A stretch of DNA of 64,000 nt, from NCBI RefSeq assembly GCF_002764115.1, contig NZ_CP017943.1, positions 248,001 through 312,000 of the forward strand, written 5' to 3'. Position 1 is the stretch's first letter; each line of letters starts with the position of its first letter. The translations under genes and the position numbers were made by a program. The notes under the pieces were generated by a model. That model ran no database searches. It saw only the letters and a list, made by a program, of their open reading frames with translations, and was not told the origin of the DNA. This document shows, one piece after another, positions 1-8,802 of this stretch. Source of the stretch: Phyllobacterium zundukense (GTDB lineage: Bacteria > Pseudomonadota > Alphaproteobacteria > Rhizobiales > Rhizobiaceae).

Positions 1-95
1 AGTCGATTTTCCGACGCGGATAATCGACAGAAGCGGTTCGACAAATTGGCACCTGCAAGCTGCGCTTGCGACGTCACTTCAATGTATCGCAAGTG

Positions 96-1610
96 CTAGA
101 TTGCGCTCGGATGCACCCAGCCGCCGTCGAGGTAAAGGGCGTCGTTGACACTGGTGCGTTGCAGTTTTTGGGAATAGTTCTTGAGGCCGGTCTCAAAGAT
201 CTGGGGTGTGCGGACTATGGGTAATGAGCTACCAGAGCTACCTGTACGGGGTTCGCGCAGAACCTCAGACAAAACACTGCCAGTCATGGTGTTGGGAATG
301 GCCATGCCGATGAGCGAAAGGATGGTCGGCGTGATGTCGCATATGCCGGAGGGGATGTCGGAGACATAACCGCCGTCGAGGAAGGCAGAGCCGGCCACAA
401 TACCGACCGAGGCAAGCTCCTTCGGATGCAGACCACCATGCACGCCGAGACCCGGGCGCCGGTCATTGTCGTAGAAGGTGCCGCCGACCAATCCGAATTC
501 ATCGACGCTGTCGTCGGCGCGGAAGCAGAAATATACATCCGGCGCGCGCGGATGGTCGGCAAAGACGAGATGGCTGGCGAAACTGCCGGGCGCTATGCCT
601 TCGACCTCGTTCTTTCCAGTCGTAAAGATCGGCCCCACCCATGGCTGTTCGACCAGCGCTTCGACCAGCCGGGTAAGCTGCGTGGTCGAGCGGTCCGTGA
701 GGTAGAGCGCCCCCACCTGTCCAGGCACAACGACAACATTGACTCCGCTTCCGGGTGCTGTGGCCGGGCTGAAGCCTGCGGTCGTTAGACTGTCGGCGAC
801 CGAGACACGTGTATGGGCGGTAATGTGACCGTGATCCGAAAGCACAATGATTTGGACCCCGGCGGCCCTCCCTTCGGCTTTCCACCAGTCGAGAATGCGG
901 CCGAACTCAGCATCACAGTGGTCAATCACCTGCCGGGTCTTGGCCCCTCCCGTGCCGTTGAAGTGCGACGAGGTATCTGGCTCGCCATAAGACAGTACGG
1001 TGACGTCCGGGGCATGCTCCGGCCAGAGATAATCGAGGAAGATCGAGGTAATCAATGTCTGTGCTTCGATGTCCGGCTCGCCCTGCGGCGGCACCGGCGG
1101 CAAAGGTCCGAAGCGGCGGGTAATTTCCGTCAGCGTGCTTTCCGGGGTGCAGGCTTCCGGGAAATGCCCAGAAATGCGGATATGGCCGAATTCCTCCGCC
1201 TTGTGATGGAAAAAACGCGTGGTGCCCGGCGTATTTGTGGCAAGCACGGCCAGGCTTTTTCCCGCCCGTCCTAAGATTTCGCCCAGCGTCGGCGAACTCA
1301 TCAGCTTGCCGCCGCTTTCGCGGTTCAGCCGGTCGAGCAGGACGGCGTCGGACGTGTCCACGTATCGTTGCGGGGTAGTTCCACGATCGACATATTTGTT
1401 GCCGACCATGCCGTGTTGGCTGGAAGTGGCGCCAGTGACAAGACTGGGGAAAGCAACGCGGGTTTCGCTCGGATAAACTGTCCGTTGTGCGGCAAGGCTT
1501 GTGCCAAGAGCCCTTAGTCGCGCAATGTTTGGAGTCTGGGCAGAATCAATGAGGTCAGGACGCAAGCCATCGAAGCTCACAACAAGAAATTTAACAATTG
1601 AGGGATACAT
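96..1610 (-). CDS. Alkaline phosphatase superfamily hydrolase (type I phosphodiesterase / phosphonate hydrolase-like)
   Basis: A 504-residue two-metal hydrolase of the alkaline phosphatase superfamily. Visible landmarks are FDGLRPD with the first metal Asp at about residue 14, YPSET with the likely nucleophile Thr50, PDTSSH (about 211-216), SDHGH (about 258-262) and HGGLHP near residue 395, the usual order of metal ligands in nucleotide pyrophosphatases and phosphonoacetate hydrolases. No signal peptide is seen, so it is probably cytoplasmic. It is transcribed away from a PhnF-like regulator, and a perfect palindrome lies 25 bp upstream of its start, which suggests control by that regulator. 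The setting favours hydrolysis of a phosphonate or phosphodiester. The exact substrate cannot be read from the sequence. Confidence 0.85.
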   Translation of the reverse strand: MYPSIVKFLVVSFDGLRPDLIDSAQTPNIARLRALGTSLAAQRTVYPSETRVAFPSLVTGATSSQHGMVGNKYVDRGTTPQRYVDTSDAVLLDRLNRESGGKLMSSPTLGEILGRAGKSLAVLATNTPGTTRFFHHKAEEFGHIRISGHFPEACTPESTLTEITRRFGPLPPVPPQGEPDIEAQTLITSIFLDYLWPEHAPDVTVLSYGEPDTSSHFNGTGGAKTRQVIDHCDAEFGRILDWWKAEGRAAGVQIIVLSDHGHITAHTRVSVADSLTTAGFSPATAPGSGVNVVVVPGQVGALYLTDRSTTQLTRLVEALVEQPWVGPIFTTGKNEVEGIAPGSFASHLVFADHPRAPDVYFCFRADDSVDEFGLVGGTFYDNDRRPGLGVHGGLHPKELASVGIVAGSAFLDGGYVSDIPSGICDITPTILSLIGMAIPNTMTGSVLSEVLREPRTGSSGSSLPIVRTPQIFETGLKNYSQKLQRTSVNDALYLDGGWVHPSAI

Positions 1611-1634
1611 TTCGGTGCCATCTTTCGCGGTCTA

Positions 1635-1648
1635 GTGGTCTAGACCAC
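1635..1648. promoter_or_regulatory. Palindromic operator for the GntR/PhnF-like regulator
   Basis: GTGGTCTAGACCAC is a perfect 14-bp palindrome between the divergent hydrolase and GntR genes. Its core fits the GT-N-TA-N-AC pattern known for HutC-subfamily GntR operators, and from memory it is close to the PhnF sites described in mycobacteria (TGGTATAGACCA). Binding by the adjacent regulator is inferred. Confidence 0.7.
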
Positions 1649-1721
1649 ATCAATAGAGCGCCTATATGACATCTGTGTGACAGCGCAAAACTTGACATAG
1701 AAGTTTAATAAGGAAGACGGA

Positions 1722-2456
1722 ATGCAGAACGATGGTATGAACCTCTGGCGGCAAATGGGGGAAACCCTAGCTAACGAAATAACCAACGGAGTGTGGACGC
1801 CAGGTTCTCGAATTCCCTCCGCCCCTGATCTGGCCATTCGGTTTGGTGTAAACCGACATACCGCGCTGCGAGCTTTGGCTCACCTTCAAGACGAGGGGCT
1901 CGTACGAATCGAACGCGGAAGAGGTGCGTTCGTTGTAGAAGACGTTATATCTTATCGCATGGGACCAAGAACCCGGTTTGAGGAAAACTTGGTCGGGCTA
2001 AATAGAGTTCCGAGCCGGAAACTGATATCATTGGGCGACCTTCCGGCGGATGAAGCGGTCGCGGCGGGGCTGGGCATACCAGTCGGCCAAACCGCTACAC
2101 TGGCAAGGCTTCTAGGAGAGGCCAATGGCCTTCCCCTTAGCTATGGGAGCAATTACTTTCCCACGTCACGGCTTCCCGGAATTTCCGAGGTGTTTCGTTC
2201 GGCTCAGCAGGAAGAAAAAGAACGCCTTTCGATAACTGCTTGTCTGCACCAAGTCGGGATTACTGATTTTCAGCGAAAGATGATGCGTGTGCGCTCGCGC
2301 CAGCCAACCAACGATGAGGCGCGCTATCTGAGGATGCCGCCGAATGAAAGTGTGCTGGAGGTGATCGTGACTAATGTCGATTCAGATGGCATTCCAGTTA
2401 TGTATGCCGCTACCTGCTTTTGCTCGAGCCGCGTCGAATTCGTCATGGACATGTGA
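1722..2456 (+). CDS. GntR-family (HutC/PhnF-like) transcriptional regulator
   Basis: A 244-residue regulator with an N-terminal winged helix (about 5-75, SRIPSAPDLAIRFGVNRHT followed by a recognition helix and wing ending RGRGAFVV) and a C-terminal UTRA effector domain (about 95-240). The linker motif RTRFEENL and the end motif (D-G-I-P-V then a F-x(4)-RVEFV stretch) resemble PhnF, the phosphonate regulator, more than HutC or FarR. The ATG at 1722 is preceded by AAGGAAG, a good ribosome binding site. It is divergent from the phosphatase-superfamily gene, with a palindromic operator in between, so autoregulation plus control of the hydrolase is likely. The effector is unknown. Confidence 0.85.
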   Translation: MQNDGMNLWRQMGETLANEITNGVWTPGSRIPSAPDLAIRFGVNRHTALRALAHLQDEGLVRIERGRGAFVVEDVISYRMGPRTRFEENLVGLNRVPSRKLISLGDLPADEAVAAGLGIPVGQTATLARLLGEANGLPLSYGSNYFPTSRLPGISEVFRSAQQEEKERLSITACLHQVGITDFQRKMMRVRSRQPTNDEARYLRMPPNESVLEVIVTNVDSDGIPVMYAATCFCSSRVEFVMDM

Positions 2457-2948
2457 TTATCATTTCAAAGGTCAAACCGCGCGCCGCCAGTCATGGCGCT
2501 GCACTGCTCGAGCGTAGTACCCTGACTGCTCCAATCGAACGTGTTTCGTTCTCATCTATGTCGTGCCAGAGAAGATCGGTAACTCTGATTCGACAGTTAG
2601 TACCTCTGAGTGCAGCGACCGAATAGCTTCGGCGGTTTGTTGTTGAGATCAGAGGACGCTGCCCTAACCCTTAGCTTCCTAACCTTCTTCTGCTTGCGCT
2701 ACGCCCAGCCAGGCTGCGCGGCAAGCGGCGGCAACACATGCCAACGCAACTTTTCTGATAGAACTACCCACTGACTTCTCCATTTTCGACGACTTTGCCT
2801 ATCCCTGCGCTGCTATTCCGGGCCAGGGCGATAATCCCCACAGGCCTGGATCCGACTCAACACGGGATGCATGAGACGTGAGGCTATGACGAACGAGGCC
2901 GCCATAGTCCGTGCGGGTGAAGTAGTCGTAGCCCACTAGCACGCGATG
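2457..2948. other. Gene-poor interval
   Basis: No convincing gene in about 490 bp. On the minus strand, directly after the dioxygenase stop and in the same frame, some 47 codons stay open to about 2800 and include the peptide GYDYFTRTDYGGLVRHSL. I do not recognise it. It may be the 3' relic of another gene or a lost C-terminal extension. Confidence 0.4.
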
Positions 2949-3881
2949 CTAAGCAGTCTTGGATTGCTCCACAGTCCTCAGTGCAAATGCGGGGATCGGA
3001 GTTTCTCCTTCCAAAGCGAGGTGAAACACTGTGCGTTCTTGGGTAGACTCCCAACCTTCGCGATTATGAAGAACGGCTCTGTTGTCGAAAATTACAAAGT
3101 CATTGGCTTCCAAAGCGGCGTGCCACTGGTCCGATAAAGAAAACACAGCCGCCCATAAGCGCTCCAATAAGTTCCTACTTTTCTCGGAAGAATAACCTTC
3201 AATCAAAGCGTCACGGCGCCTCGGCAGATAAAGGAAAGGTCGATTTGTGGACGGATGCAAACGAACGAGGGGGTGTCTTGGACCATCGGCTCGCTTTGCA
3301 TCGTCTACCGATGCACCAGTCATGAATGTATTAAAATCTTGCGATCGATTATGGACGCTGAACACAGCTCGAAGTGTTGAAATCTCTTTTTTCAAATCTG
3401 AGGGCAAACTTTCGTAGAGGGTGTAGGTGTTCATAAAGCCCGTACGTGGGGGATTGTCTGGCGCGTTGCGCGCGTACAAGACAGAATATGCGTTCGGTCT
3501 TTCGCGGTGAGATCCATCGGTGTGCCAAATTTGCGCCGCGGCACCTTTATCGCCAACAGGGCGACCATCGGAAGCCGTCGCGTTGGACAAAACTTTAAGT
3601 TCTGCTCGACCACTCGGCTGGACTGAATCCATCTCTCCGGTGTTTTTACGATCCGACAGGATTTTTCCGAAAAGGGTGGCGAAACCTACTATCTCGTCAT
3701 CAGTGAGGGATGGCTGGCGGAAGCGTAGCACAAGGAATTGATCCAAGGCTTGTCTCAACGATTGCACTGTAGCGACATCTGGTGACTTCACCAAATGCGC
3801 TACCGAAATGCCCGTTACGTCAGCACCTAAGAAAGGCGACGCCGGGGCAATAGTAATAACATCATTTTCTAATGTGCTCAT
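2949..3881 (-). CDS. TauD/TfdA-family Fe(II)/2-oxoglutarate dioxygenase
   Basis: A 310-residue member of the TauD/TfdA family, which hydroxylates small acids such as taurine, 2,4-D or phosphonates using Fe(II) and 2-oxoglutarate. The iron facial triad is visible as HTDG (His and Asp, mid-protein) and the distal His in FDNRAVLHNR near the C-terminus, where the Arg residues would bind 2-oxoglutarate. I start it at the ATG at 3881, which follows AGGAG, not at the longer frame beginning at 3902. Its upstream neighbours are decayed transporter pieces, so it may once have shared an operon with a dedicated importer. Nearby phosphonate genes make a phosphonate hydroxylase possible, but taurine-like substrates are not excluded. 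Confidence 0.85.
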   Translation of the reverse strand: MSTLENDVITIAPASPFLGADVTGISVAHLVKSPDVATVQSLRQALDQFLVLRFRQPSLTDDEIVGFATLFGKILSDRKNTGEMDSVQPSGRAELKVLSNATASDGRPVGDKGAAAQIWHTDGSHRERPNAYSVLYARNAPDNPPRTGFMNTYTLYESLPSDLKKEISTLRAVFSVHNRSQDFNTFMTGASVDDAKRADGPRHPLVRLHPSTNRPFLYLPRRRDALIEGYSSEKSRNLLERLWAAVFSLSDQWHAALEANDFVIFDNRAVLHNREGWESTQERTVFHLALEGETPIPAFALRTVEQSKTA

Positions 3882-3949
3882 TTGTTTCTCCTGGGTTTTC
3901 AAGCGGGTTTGTGCGGTGCCGCGCCCACACTATAGTGGGATGTCGCGAC

Positions 3950-3991
3950 ACAGCGCCGTAAGTTAGCGCGCCTGTGATCAGCAGGGCGGCA
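3950..3991 (-). pseudogene. Relic of a MalG-type ABC permease N-terminus
   Basis: The minus strand encodes HAALLITGAL, nearly the same as HAALLTTGAL at the start of the intact permease at 7966-8802 and like HAILTTGAI in the permease at 30254. The two loci share 15 identical bases (CAGCAGGGCGGCATG). The reading frame then becomes unrelated. With the binding-protein relic just upstream, this looks like the residue of a deleted transporter operon. Confidence 0.5.
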
Positions 3992-4017
3992 TGAGGCTTC
4001 CCATCACGACGATGCGG

Positions 4018-4287
4018 TCAGGGTCGATGGCTCTCCAAACCGCCGTTCGCGAAGTGAGCCTGAACGAGGTCGTCGTAGCTCCGATTGGAATTGTCGAGTT
4101 CGACCTTAATTCCGGGATGGGTCCTCTCGAACTCCTCGGCCAGTTCCACCCACATAGCGTTAAGATCGGAGGATGCAGCTGTTACCCTGATCTTTCCAAC
4201 CTCGTCGGCCGATGCGATGTGAACCTACAGCGACAAGATCGCCGCGGCGACTGGTACTGCAAGGAACTTACGTCTTGATGTCCACAT
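4018..4287 (-). pseudogene. Relic of a family 1 extracellular solute-binding protein
   Basis: From an ATG at 4287, preceded by GAGGGAG, the minus strand reads a signal peptide beginning MWTSRRKFLAVPVAAAILSL. An in-frame TAG follows, then the frame continues through VHIASADEVGKIRVTAA, FERTHPGIKVELDNS and SYDDLVQAHFANGG to a stop at 4018. This is the typical N-terminus of an ABC sugar-type binding protein (compare the HTDIKINFRAA and SYDEAVQALI stretches of the intact protein at 31129). About 80% of the gene is missing and a nonsense codon interrupts the leader, so it is dead. Its downstream end abuts the permease relic. Confidence 0.75.
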
Positions 4288-4380
4288 ATGAAACTCCCTC
4301 ATGTTATGGTTGAAACTCTCGCGGAACTGCCAGGAACTGGGCCCTGCGCAAGAGTGATCCGGTGGCTCGCTGTTAGTCTG

Positions 4381-5295
4381 TCAATAGACCGGTGTCCTCC
4401 ACTCGGGGTGGTTCCGGTCTTTCCCGGTGACGAGCGAGAAATAGATTTCCTGCAATTTCGTGGTCAGAGAGCCAGGCTGACCATCGCCAACGGGAAGGCG
4501 ATCGATGGTCGTGATCGGCGCAATCTCAGCGCCTGTGCCGCAGTGGAAGACCTCATCGGCAGCGATCAACTCGCTTCGATCGACATCCCGCTCCACCGTG
4601 GTGAGGTCCAAATACTCCTTGGCAATTTCGATGACGGTTTGGCGGGTAATCGACTCAAGGATATCGCTGGCCACATCTGGGGTGATGAGCCGGCCATCCT
4701 TGACGAGGAAGATGCATGTCGTCGGCCCTTCCGAAACCTTGCCACGCGAGTTCAGAAGAATTGGCAGATCGTAGCCATCCTGCTTCGCCTGGATCGAAGC
4801 CAGCCGGGAGTTATGGTAGTTGGCGTTACATTTGATCCTTGCCGGCATCACATTGTCGGGCATTCTGATCCACGAGCTTATCTGTGCGGAGGCGCCTTTC
4901 TTCACCTGGCTTGCCGATGGGCGCGGGATGGCTGTGATGGTCGTGCCGACCGGCCCGGTGGCGACCATATCGCCTTCATTCGTAAGGAAGGCCGAAACGC
5001 GCAAGTGCGCTGAGCACCGGATGTTGTTGGCCTTGCATAGGTCAAAGATCGCCTGTGTCAGTTCCTCCTCGCTCGGGCCAGGATCGAACCGCATCGCCTT
5101 CTGAGAGAAGGCGTAACGTTTGAAATGCTCTGCAAGCCTGAACAGGTAGAGCTGCTCATCCTCGTCATTCCAGTAGCCCCGGAGGCCTTCGAAGACTCCG
5201 ATTCCGTATTTTCCGGCTAGCGAGAACGCGTGTAGTGTTGCATCGCTCCACGGAACGATCTTTCCATTGTGATAGACAAATTCTGGGGCTGCCAT
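4381..5295 (-). CDS. ilvE: Branched-chain amino acid aminotransferase-like (class IV)
   Basis: A fold-type IV PLP aminotransferase of about 304 residues, which moves an amino group between an L-branched-chain (or similar) amino acid and 2-oxoglutarate. Seen: GVFEGLRGY near the N-terminus, the PLP-lysine region RIKCNANYHNSR, and the GKVSEGPTTCIF cofactor-phosphate motif. An upstream ATG at 5307 adds four residues. I prefer 5295, which has GAGAG upstream. It is the last intact gene of a leftward run (ABC importer, aminotransferase, this gene). That context suggests a catabolic role on an imported amino compound, not housekeeping isoleucine or valine synthesis, so the symbol reflects family only. 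Confidence 0.85.
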   Translation of the reverse strand: MAAPEFVYHNGKIVPWSDATLHAFSLAGKYGIGVFEGLRGYWNDEDEQLYLFRLAEHFKRYAFSQKAMRFDPGPSEEELTQAIFDLCKANNIRCSAHLRVSAFLTNEGDMVATGPVGTTITAIPRPSASQVKKGASAQISSWIRMPDNVMPARIKCNANYHNSRLASIQAKQDGYDLPILLNSRGKVSEGPTTCIFLVKDGRLITPDVASDILESITRQTVIEIAKEYLDLTTVERDVDRSELIAADEVFHCGTGAEIAPITTIDRLPVGDGQPGSLTTKLQEIYFSLVTGKDRNHPEWRTPVY

Positions 5296-5376
5296 GTCCG
5301 CTCTCATTGTTTATTTGATTGAGGGGAAAGCCGAGGTCGGAGTACTGGGTGACGAACCTCGACTTTGACGTCGTGT

Positions 5377-6525
5377 TCAGGAGAAATAGGCCGCCGCAAT
5401 CGCGTCCAGACCACGCTGAAGGTCGGAGCGTTCTCTTGCTTTACCTGTGCCAAATCTAATTCGATGCGGCGCCGAGCCGCCTGCGAGGAGGAAACTGCTC
5501 GCAGGGCCCACGTCCGCACCGCGGCGTTTGCAATCTTCGCCGAACCCCTGGAGATCCCTATTCGATGGGGCTTCCATCCAGACGTGCAAGCATTCGGGTG
5601 CAGTCCGGTAACTGGTGGCTTTCAGCGTTTCCGCAACCATGTTTTGCCGTGCGCGGGTTTCTTCGCGGACAGCTGCAATGATCCGGTCGGCACCGCCGTT
5701 GTGAACGAGTTCCGTCGCAACACCCGCATTGGCAGGCGCGATCATCCAATAGGTCATGCCGCTCCCGGGCCAGAACAACCGGGCCGGTTCAGTGGTCGTC
5801 GGCGTTACCAGATAGGCCGCCTTGAGGCCCGCGCCGATCGATTTGGCCGTGCCGAGCATATAATAGGTGATGTCGGGCGCCAAATCGGCGAGCGGTGACG
5901 GCACGCCCTCCGGCAGTAGCGAATAGATGTCGTCTTCGAAGATCGCAACACCATGTTTTCGCGCGATCTCGACGATCTCCTTGCGGCGCTCTAACCCCAT
6001 CATGGCGGTTGTCGGATTTTGCAACGTAGGCAGAGTATAGAGCGCCCGCGGCTTGTGCTCCTTGCACACTTTTTCGAACGCGTCTGGTATGATCCCTTGA
6101 TCATCCAGTTTGACGCCAACCAGATTAAAGCCCATTTGCTTGGCGAATTTTGCCATGGTGGGGTAGGTCAGTTCCTCGACCGCCAGAACGCCATTTGCTC
6201 CTACGAGAGAACCGCAAAGAACAGTTAAAATTGCTTGCGTCGAGTGGGACAGAACCACTCGCTCCGGATCGGGAGCCGCAGAAAGGCGCCGCGTCACGAA
6301 CTGGGCGCCCGCTGCACGATCTTCCGGAAACCCCAGAAACTGGTGGACGCCAATCCAGTCCATCGGCTCCCTTGCTTCTAGGAGGCTCCGCATCGCCGCG
6401 CGATATTCATGGTCGAAGACTTCAGGAACACGCGGCGGGAGGTTGCCCGTCATCGGAACAGGAGGCAGTGATGAGCCGTCCGTTTTCTGTGTTTCGATTT
6501 GAGCGGTTGGTGTCGGAGCGTTCAT
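5377..6525 (-). CDS. PLP-dependent aminotransferase class I/II, MocR-like catalytic domain without HTH
   Basis: 382 residues of fold-type I aminotransferase. TLPTLQNPTTAMM is the substrate-binding Asn-Pro segment, FEDDIYSLL carries the PLP-contacting Asp, and the GTAKSIGAGLKAAY stretch holds the Schiff-base lysine. The sequence is closest in style to the aminotransferase domain of MocR/GntR regulators, but the winged helix is absent, so it is probably an enzyme and not a regulator. It lies 130 bp downstream of the binding-protein gene and 80 bp upstream of the class IV aminotransferase, all on the same strand, so it probably processes the imported substrate. The substrate is unknown. Confidence 0.85.
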   Translation of the reverse strand: MNAPTPTAQIETQKTDGSSLPPVPMTGNLPPRVPEVFDHEYRAAMRSLLEAREPMDWIGVHQFLGFPEDRAAGAQFVTRRLSAAPDPERVVLSHSTQAILTVLCGSLVGANGVLAVEELTYPTMAKFAKQMGFNLVGVKLDDQGIIPDAFEKVCKEHKPRALYTLPTLQNPTTAMMGLERRKEIVEIARKHGVAIFEDDIYSLLPEGVPSPLADLAPDITYYMLGTAKSIGAGLKAAYLVTPTTTEPARLFWPGSGMTYWMIAPANAGVATELVHNGGADRIIAAVREETRARQNMVAETLKATSYRTAPECLHVWMEAPSNRDLQGFGEDCKRRGADVGPASSFLLAGGSAPHRIRFGTGKARERSDLQRGLDAIAAAYFS

Positions 6526-6655
6526 GATGGCCTCGCGTTCTCTAATTTTGGTTGGCTCTTTGGGGATCGCGCCCGCGCAGGAAAGGCTGGATCAGAGACC
6601 TCGCAGCCAGCGGGGAAGTGGGGCCGAAAGGATGACCAATCGGTCCCCATCATGT

Positions 6656-7942
6656 TTATTTCAGGAGCTTCTCTGTTTCGGCCGACATCTCTGCGACGGC
6701 TGCGGCAGGGTCGGTCTTACCGGTGACCACGCGACGAACGATTTCGATCTGAGCGTCAAAGATCTGGTCAGTGTTGTCGACCTGATAAGTGTACCAGTCA
6801 CCGGCATCCGACAGTGATGCGGTCAGACTGCGGACGTAGGGATTGGATTTGAGATAGTCCGCAAACAGCTCGCTTTCGTTGAGCGCTTTGGAATTTGCCG
6901 GGAGGTACCCTGCATATTCGGCTTCCAACGCCTGTGCCTCAGGTCCATAAGCCCATTCGATGTATTGAAGGGCGGCTTTCTGGCGGGCGGGGTCGTCGGT
7001 GAGAATGAACATGCCGTGTGAGACAGCAGAGAGCTTGCCTTTGCCGGCAGTAACGGGGAAAGGTCCTACTTCAAGTTTGAAGTTATTCGCTTGCGCGGCT
7101 TTCATGATGGACGGAATGCCGCTGGCGGACCGGAGAAGAATTCCAACTGTTCCTGCATTGAAAGCCTGACGTGCCTGATCCCGCGTCATCGCCACGGTAT
7201 TGGCTGCTTTCGCGAAATTGCCAATGATGCTCATAGCCTCGACACCGAGCTCACTATCGAAGCCGACGGTTCCGTTCTCCCCCTGCATCGAGCCACCAAG
7301 GCCGGACAACACGTTCTGATACATCCAGTTGTTAGATGCTTCGAACTCGAAGTAGCCGCCGCTGATATTGCCGCCGAGCGCCGAGACCTTCGCTGCTGCA
7401 TCGATGATCTCTTCCCAGCTTTGGGGCACATGATCCTGGTCCCAACCCGCCTTTTTGAGCAGGCTCATGTTGTAGAAGACAGCGGGAACGGTCAGGCCGT
7501 AGGGCACGGCATAGACATGATCGTTCGCCGTCGCAGCCTCAACAAGGGCGCGAGAAACACCCGATGACGCAATGAAATCCTGACCTCCGGGTATGGTATC
7601 AATCGGCTGGACGATGCCCTTCTCTGAATAAAGCCCAGTATAGTTGATCAACTGGTGGGTCACGTCGGGAAGCTGACCAACGAGCGAGTCCCGGAGTGTC
7701 GACTGAAAGAGCGGTTGCCAGTTGTCTCCTCCCGAAACGTACTCGATCTGTACATCCTTGTGTGAACCGTTGAAGGCGGCCTGCATTCGCTGGAGAAACT
7801 CGGTACGATTTGGCCACGAATGAGAAATCTTCAGTGTAATTGTCTCAGCCAATGCTTCGGTCGAGCAGAGAAGCGAGAACGCTGGAACTGTGATAAGGCC
7901 AGCAGCGAGGGCTTTGGCGAAAATTCGGCGGGTTAGTTTCAT
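6656..7942 (-). CDS. ABC transporter extracellular solute-binding protein (family 1, UgpB/MalE-like)
   Basis: A 428-residue periplasmic binding protein with a twin-arginine-like leader (KLTRRIFAKALAAGL) and a probable cleavage site after ALA near residue 34. The mature part starts ETITLKISHSWPNRTEF and has the family 1 pattern LPDVTHQLINYTGLY and VPYGLTVPAVFYNMSLLKKAG. I start it at the ATG at 7942; a longer open frame upstream belongs to an overlapping gene read out of frame. It ends an ATPase-permease-permease-binding protein set. Sugar-type systems of this class include glycerol-3-phosphate importers. The aminotransferases and phosphonate enzymes around it make a phosphonate or amino-acid-like ligand possible. 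This is an inference. Confidence 0.9.
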   Translation of the reverse strand: MKLTRRIFAKALAAGLITVPAFSLLCSTEALAETITLKISHSWPNRTEFLQRMQAAFNGSHKDVQIEYVSGGDNWQPLFQSTLRDSLVGQLPDVTHQLINYTGLYSEKGIVQPIDTIPGGQDFIASSGVSRALVEAATANDHVYAVPYGLTVPAVFYNMSLLKKAGWDQDHVPQSWEEIIDAAAKVSALGGNISGGYFEFEASNNWMYQNVLSGLGGSMQGENGTVGFDSELGVEAMSIIGNFAKAANTVAMTRDQARQAFNAGTVGILLRSASGIPSIMKAAQANNFKLEVGPFPVTAGKGKLSAVSHGMFILTDDPARQKAALQYIEWAYGPEAQALEAEYAGYLPANSKALNESELFADYLKSNPYVRSLTASLSDAGDWYTYQVDNTDQIFDAQIEIVRRVVTGKTDPAAAVAEMSAETEKLLK

Positions 7943-7965
7943 TGTAGCTGTCCTATCTTTGGGGA

Positions 7966-8802
7966 TCATTTCACTGCACCGCCTGTGAGGCCTTCGACGA
8001 ACCATTTTTGTGCGGAGAGGAATGCGATGATGAGTGGGAGGACGACGATGGTGGATGCGGCCATGAGCGGGCCGTAGTCGTTTCCGGCTTCTTCGTTCTT
8101 GAAGGCCATGATGCCGAGCGGCGGCGGCATGAGGGCTTGGTCGCGCACCGCGATCAGCGGCCAGAACAGGCTGTTCCAGTGGCCGACGACCGAAAAGATG
8201 CCAAAGGCGATAATCGCCGGAAGCGCCATCGGCACCATGATTTTCCAGACGATCGACAGCTCGGACAGGCCATCGAGACGGGCAGCATGGATGACGTCGT
8301 CGGGGATCGTCTTGAAGAACTGCCGGAACAGGAAGATGCCAAAGGGCGAGACAATGTAGGGGAAGATCAGCGCTGCATAGGTGTTGAGGATGCCGATCTG
8401 GTAGCCGAGGATGAACAGCGGCAGGGACAGCACCTCGTGCGGCAGGATCAGCGCGATCAGCACCATGCCGAACAGCAGGTTCTTGCCGTGAAAGTCGAGC
8501 TTGGCCAGCGCATAGGCCGCCGGCGCGCAGATGACGATCTGCAGCACGACGATCATCGAGCAAACAAAGATGCCATTGAACATGTATTGCGGCAACGGTG
8601 CCTCGGTCAGAGCCTTGGTGTAGTTCTCGATGCCGTAGAACTGTTCCGGCCAAAAGCTGAAGGAGGCCCGGAAGATCTCGCCCGGCGGCTTGATCGACAG
8701 CGAGATCATCCACACAAAGGGAATGAGGATCAGCGCTCCGGTAGTCAGCAGGGCGGCATGGCGAAGAATGGCCGAGGGCGGCGCGAGGCGGTGGGTGCTC
8801 AT
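7966..8802 (-). CDS. ABC transporter permease, MalG/UgpE-like
   Basis: A 278-residue inner-membrane permease with about six hydrophobic segments and the conserved cytoplasmic EAA loop (AARLDGLSELSIVWKIMVPM), through which it contacts the ATPase. The N-terminal segment RHAALLTTGALILIPFVWM is typical of the MalG side of CUT1 importers. The ATG at 8802 overlaps the stop of the preceding permease by 4 bp, which marks translational coupling and rules out the longer frame extending to 9090. It partners with the permease at 8799-9755. Confidence 0.92.
   Translation of the reverse strand: MSTHRLAPPSAILRHAALLTTGALILIPFVWMISLSIKPPGEIFRASFSFWPEQFYGIENYTKALTEAPLPQYMFNGIFVCSMIVVLQIVICAPAAYALAKLDFHGKNLLFGMVLIALILPHEVLSLPLFILGYQIGILNTYAALIFPYIVSPFGIFLFRQFFKTIPDDVIHAARLDGLSELSIVWKIMVPMALPAIIAFGIFSVVGHWNSLFWPLIAVRDQALMPPPLGIMAFKNEEAGNDYGPLMAASTIVVLPLIIAFLSAQKWFVEGLTGGAVK

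Noticed and set aside
3991..5013. Two plus-strand ORFs (95 and 241 codons)
   Set aside because: The first is antisense to the binding-protein relic and the second to the class IV aminotransferase. Neither shows a domain.
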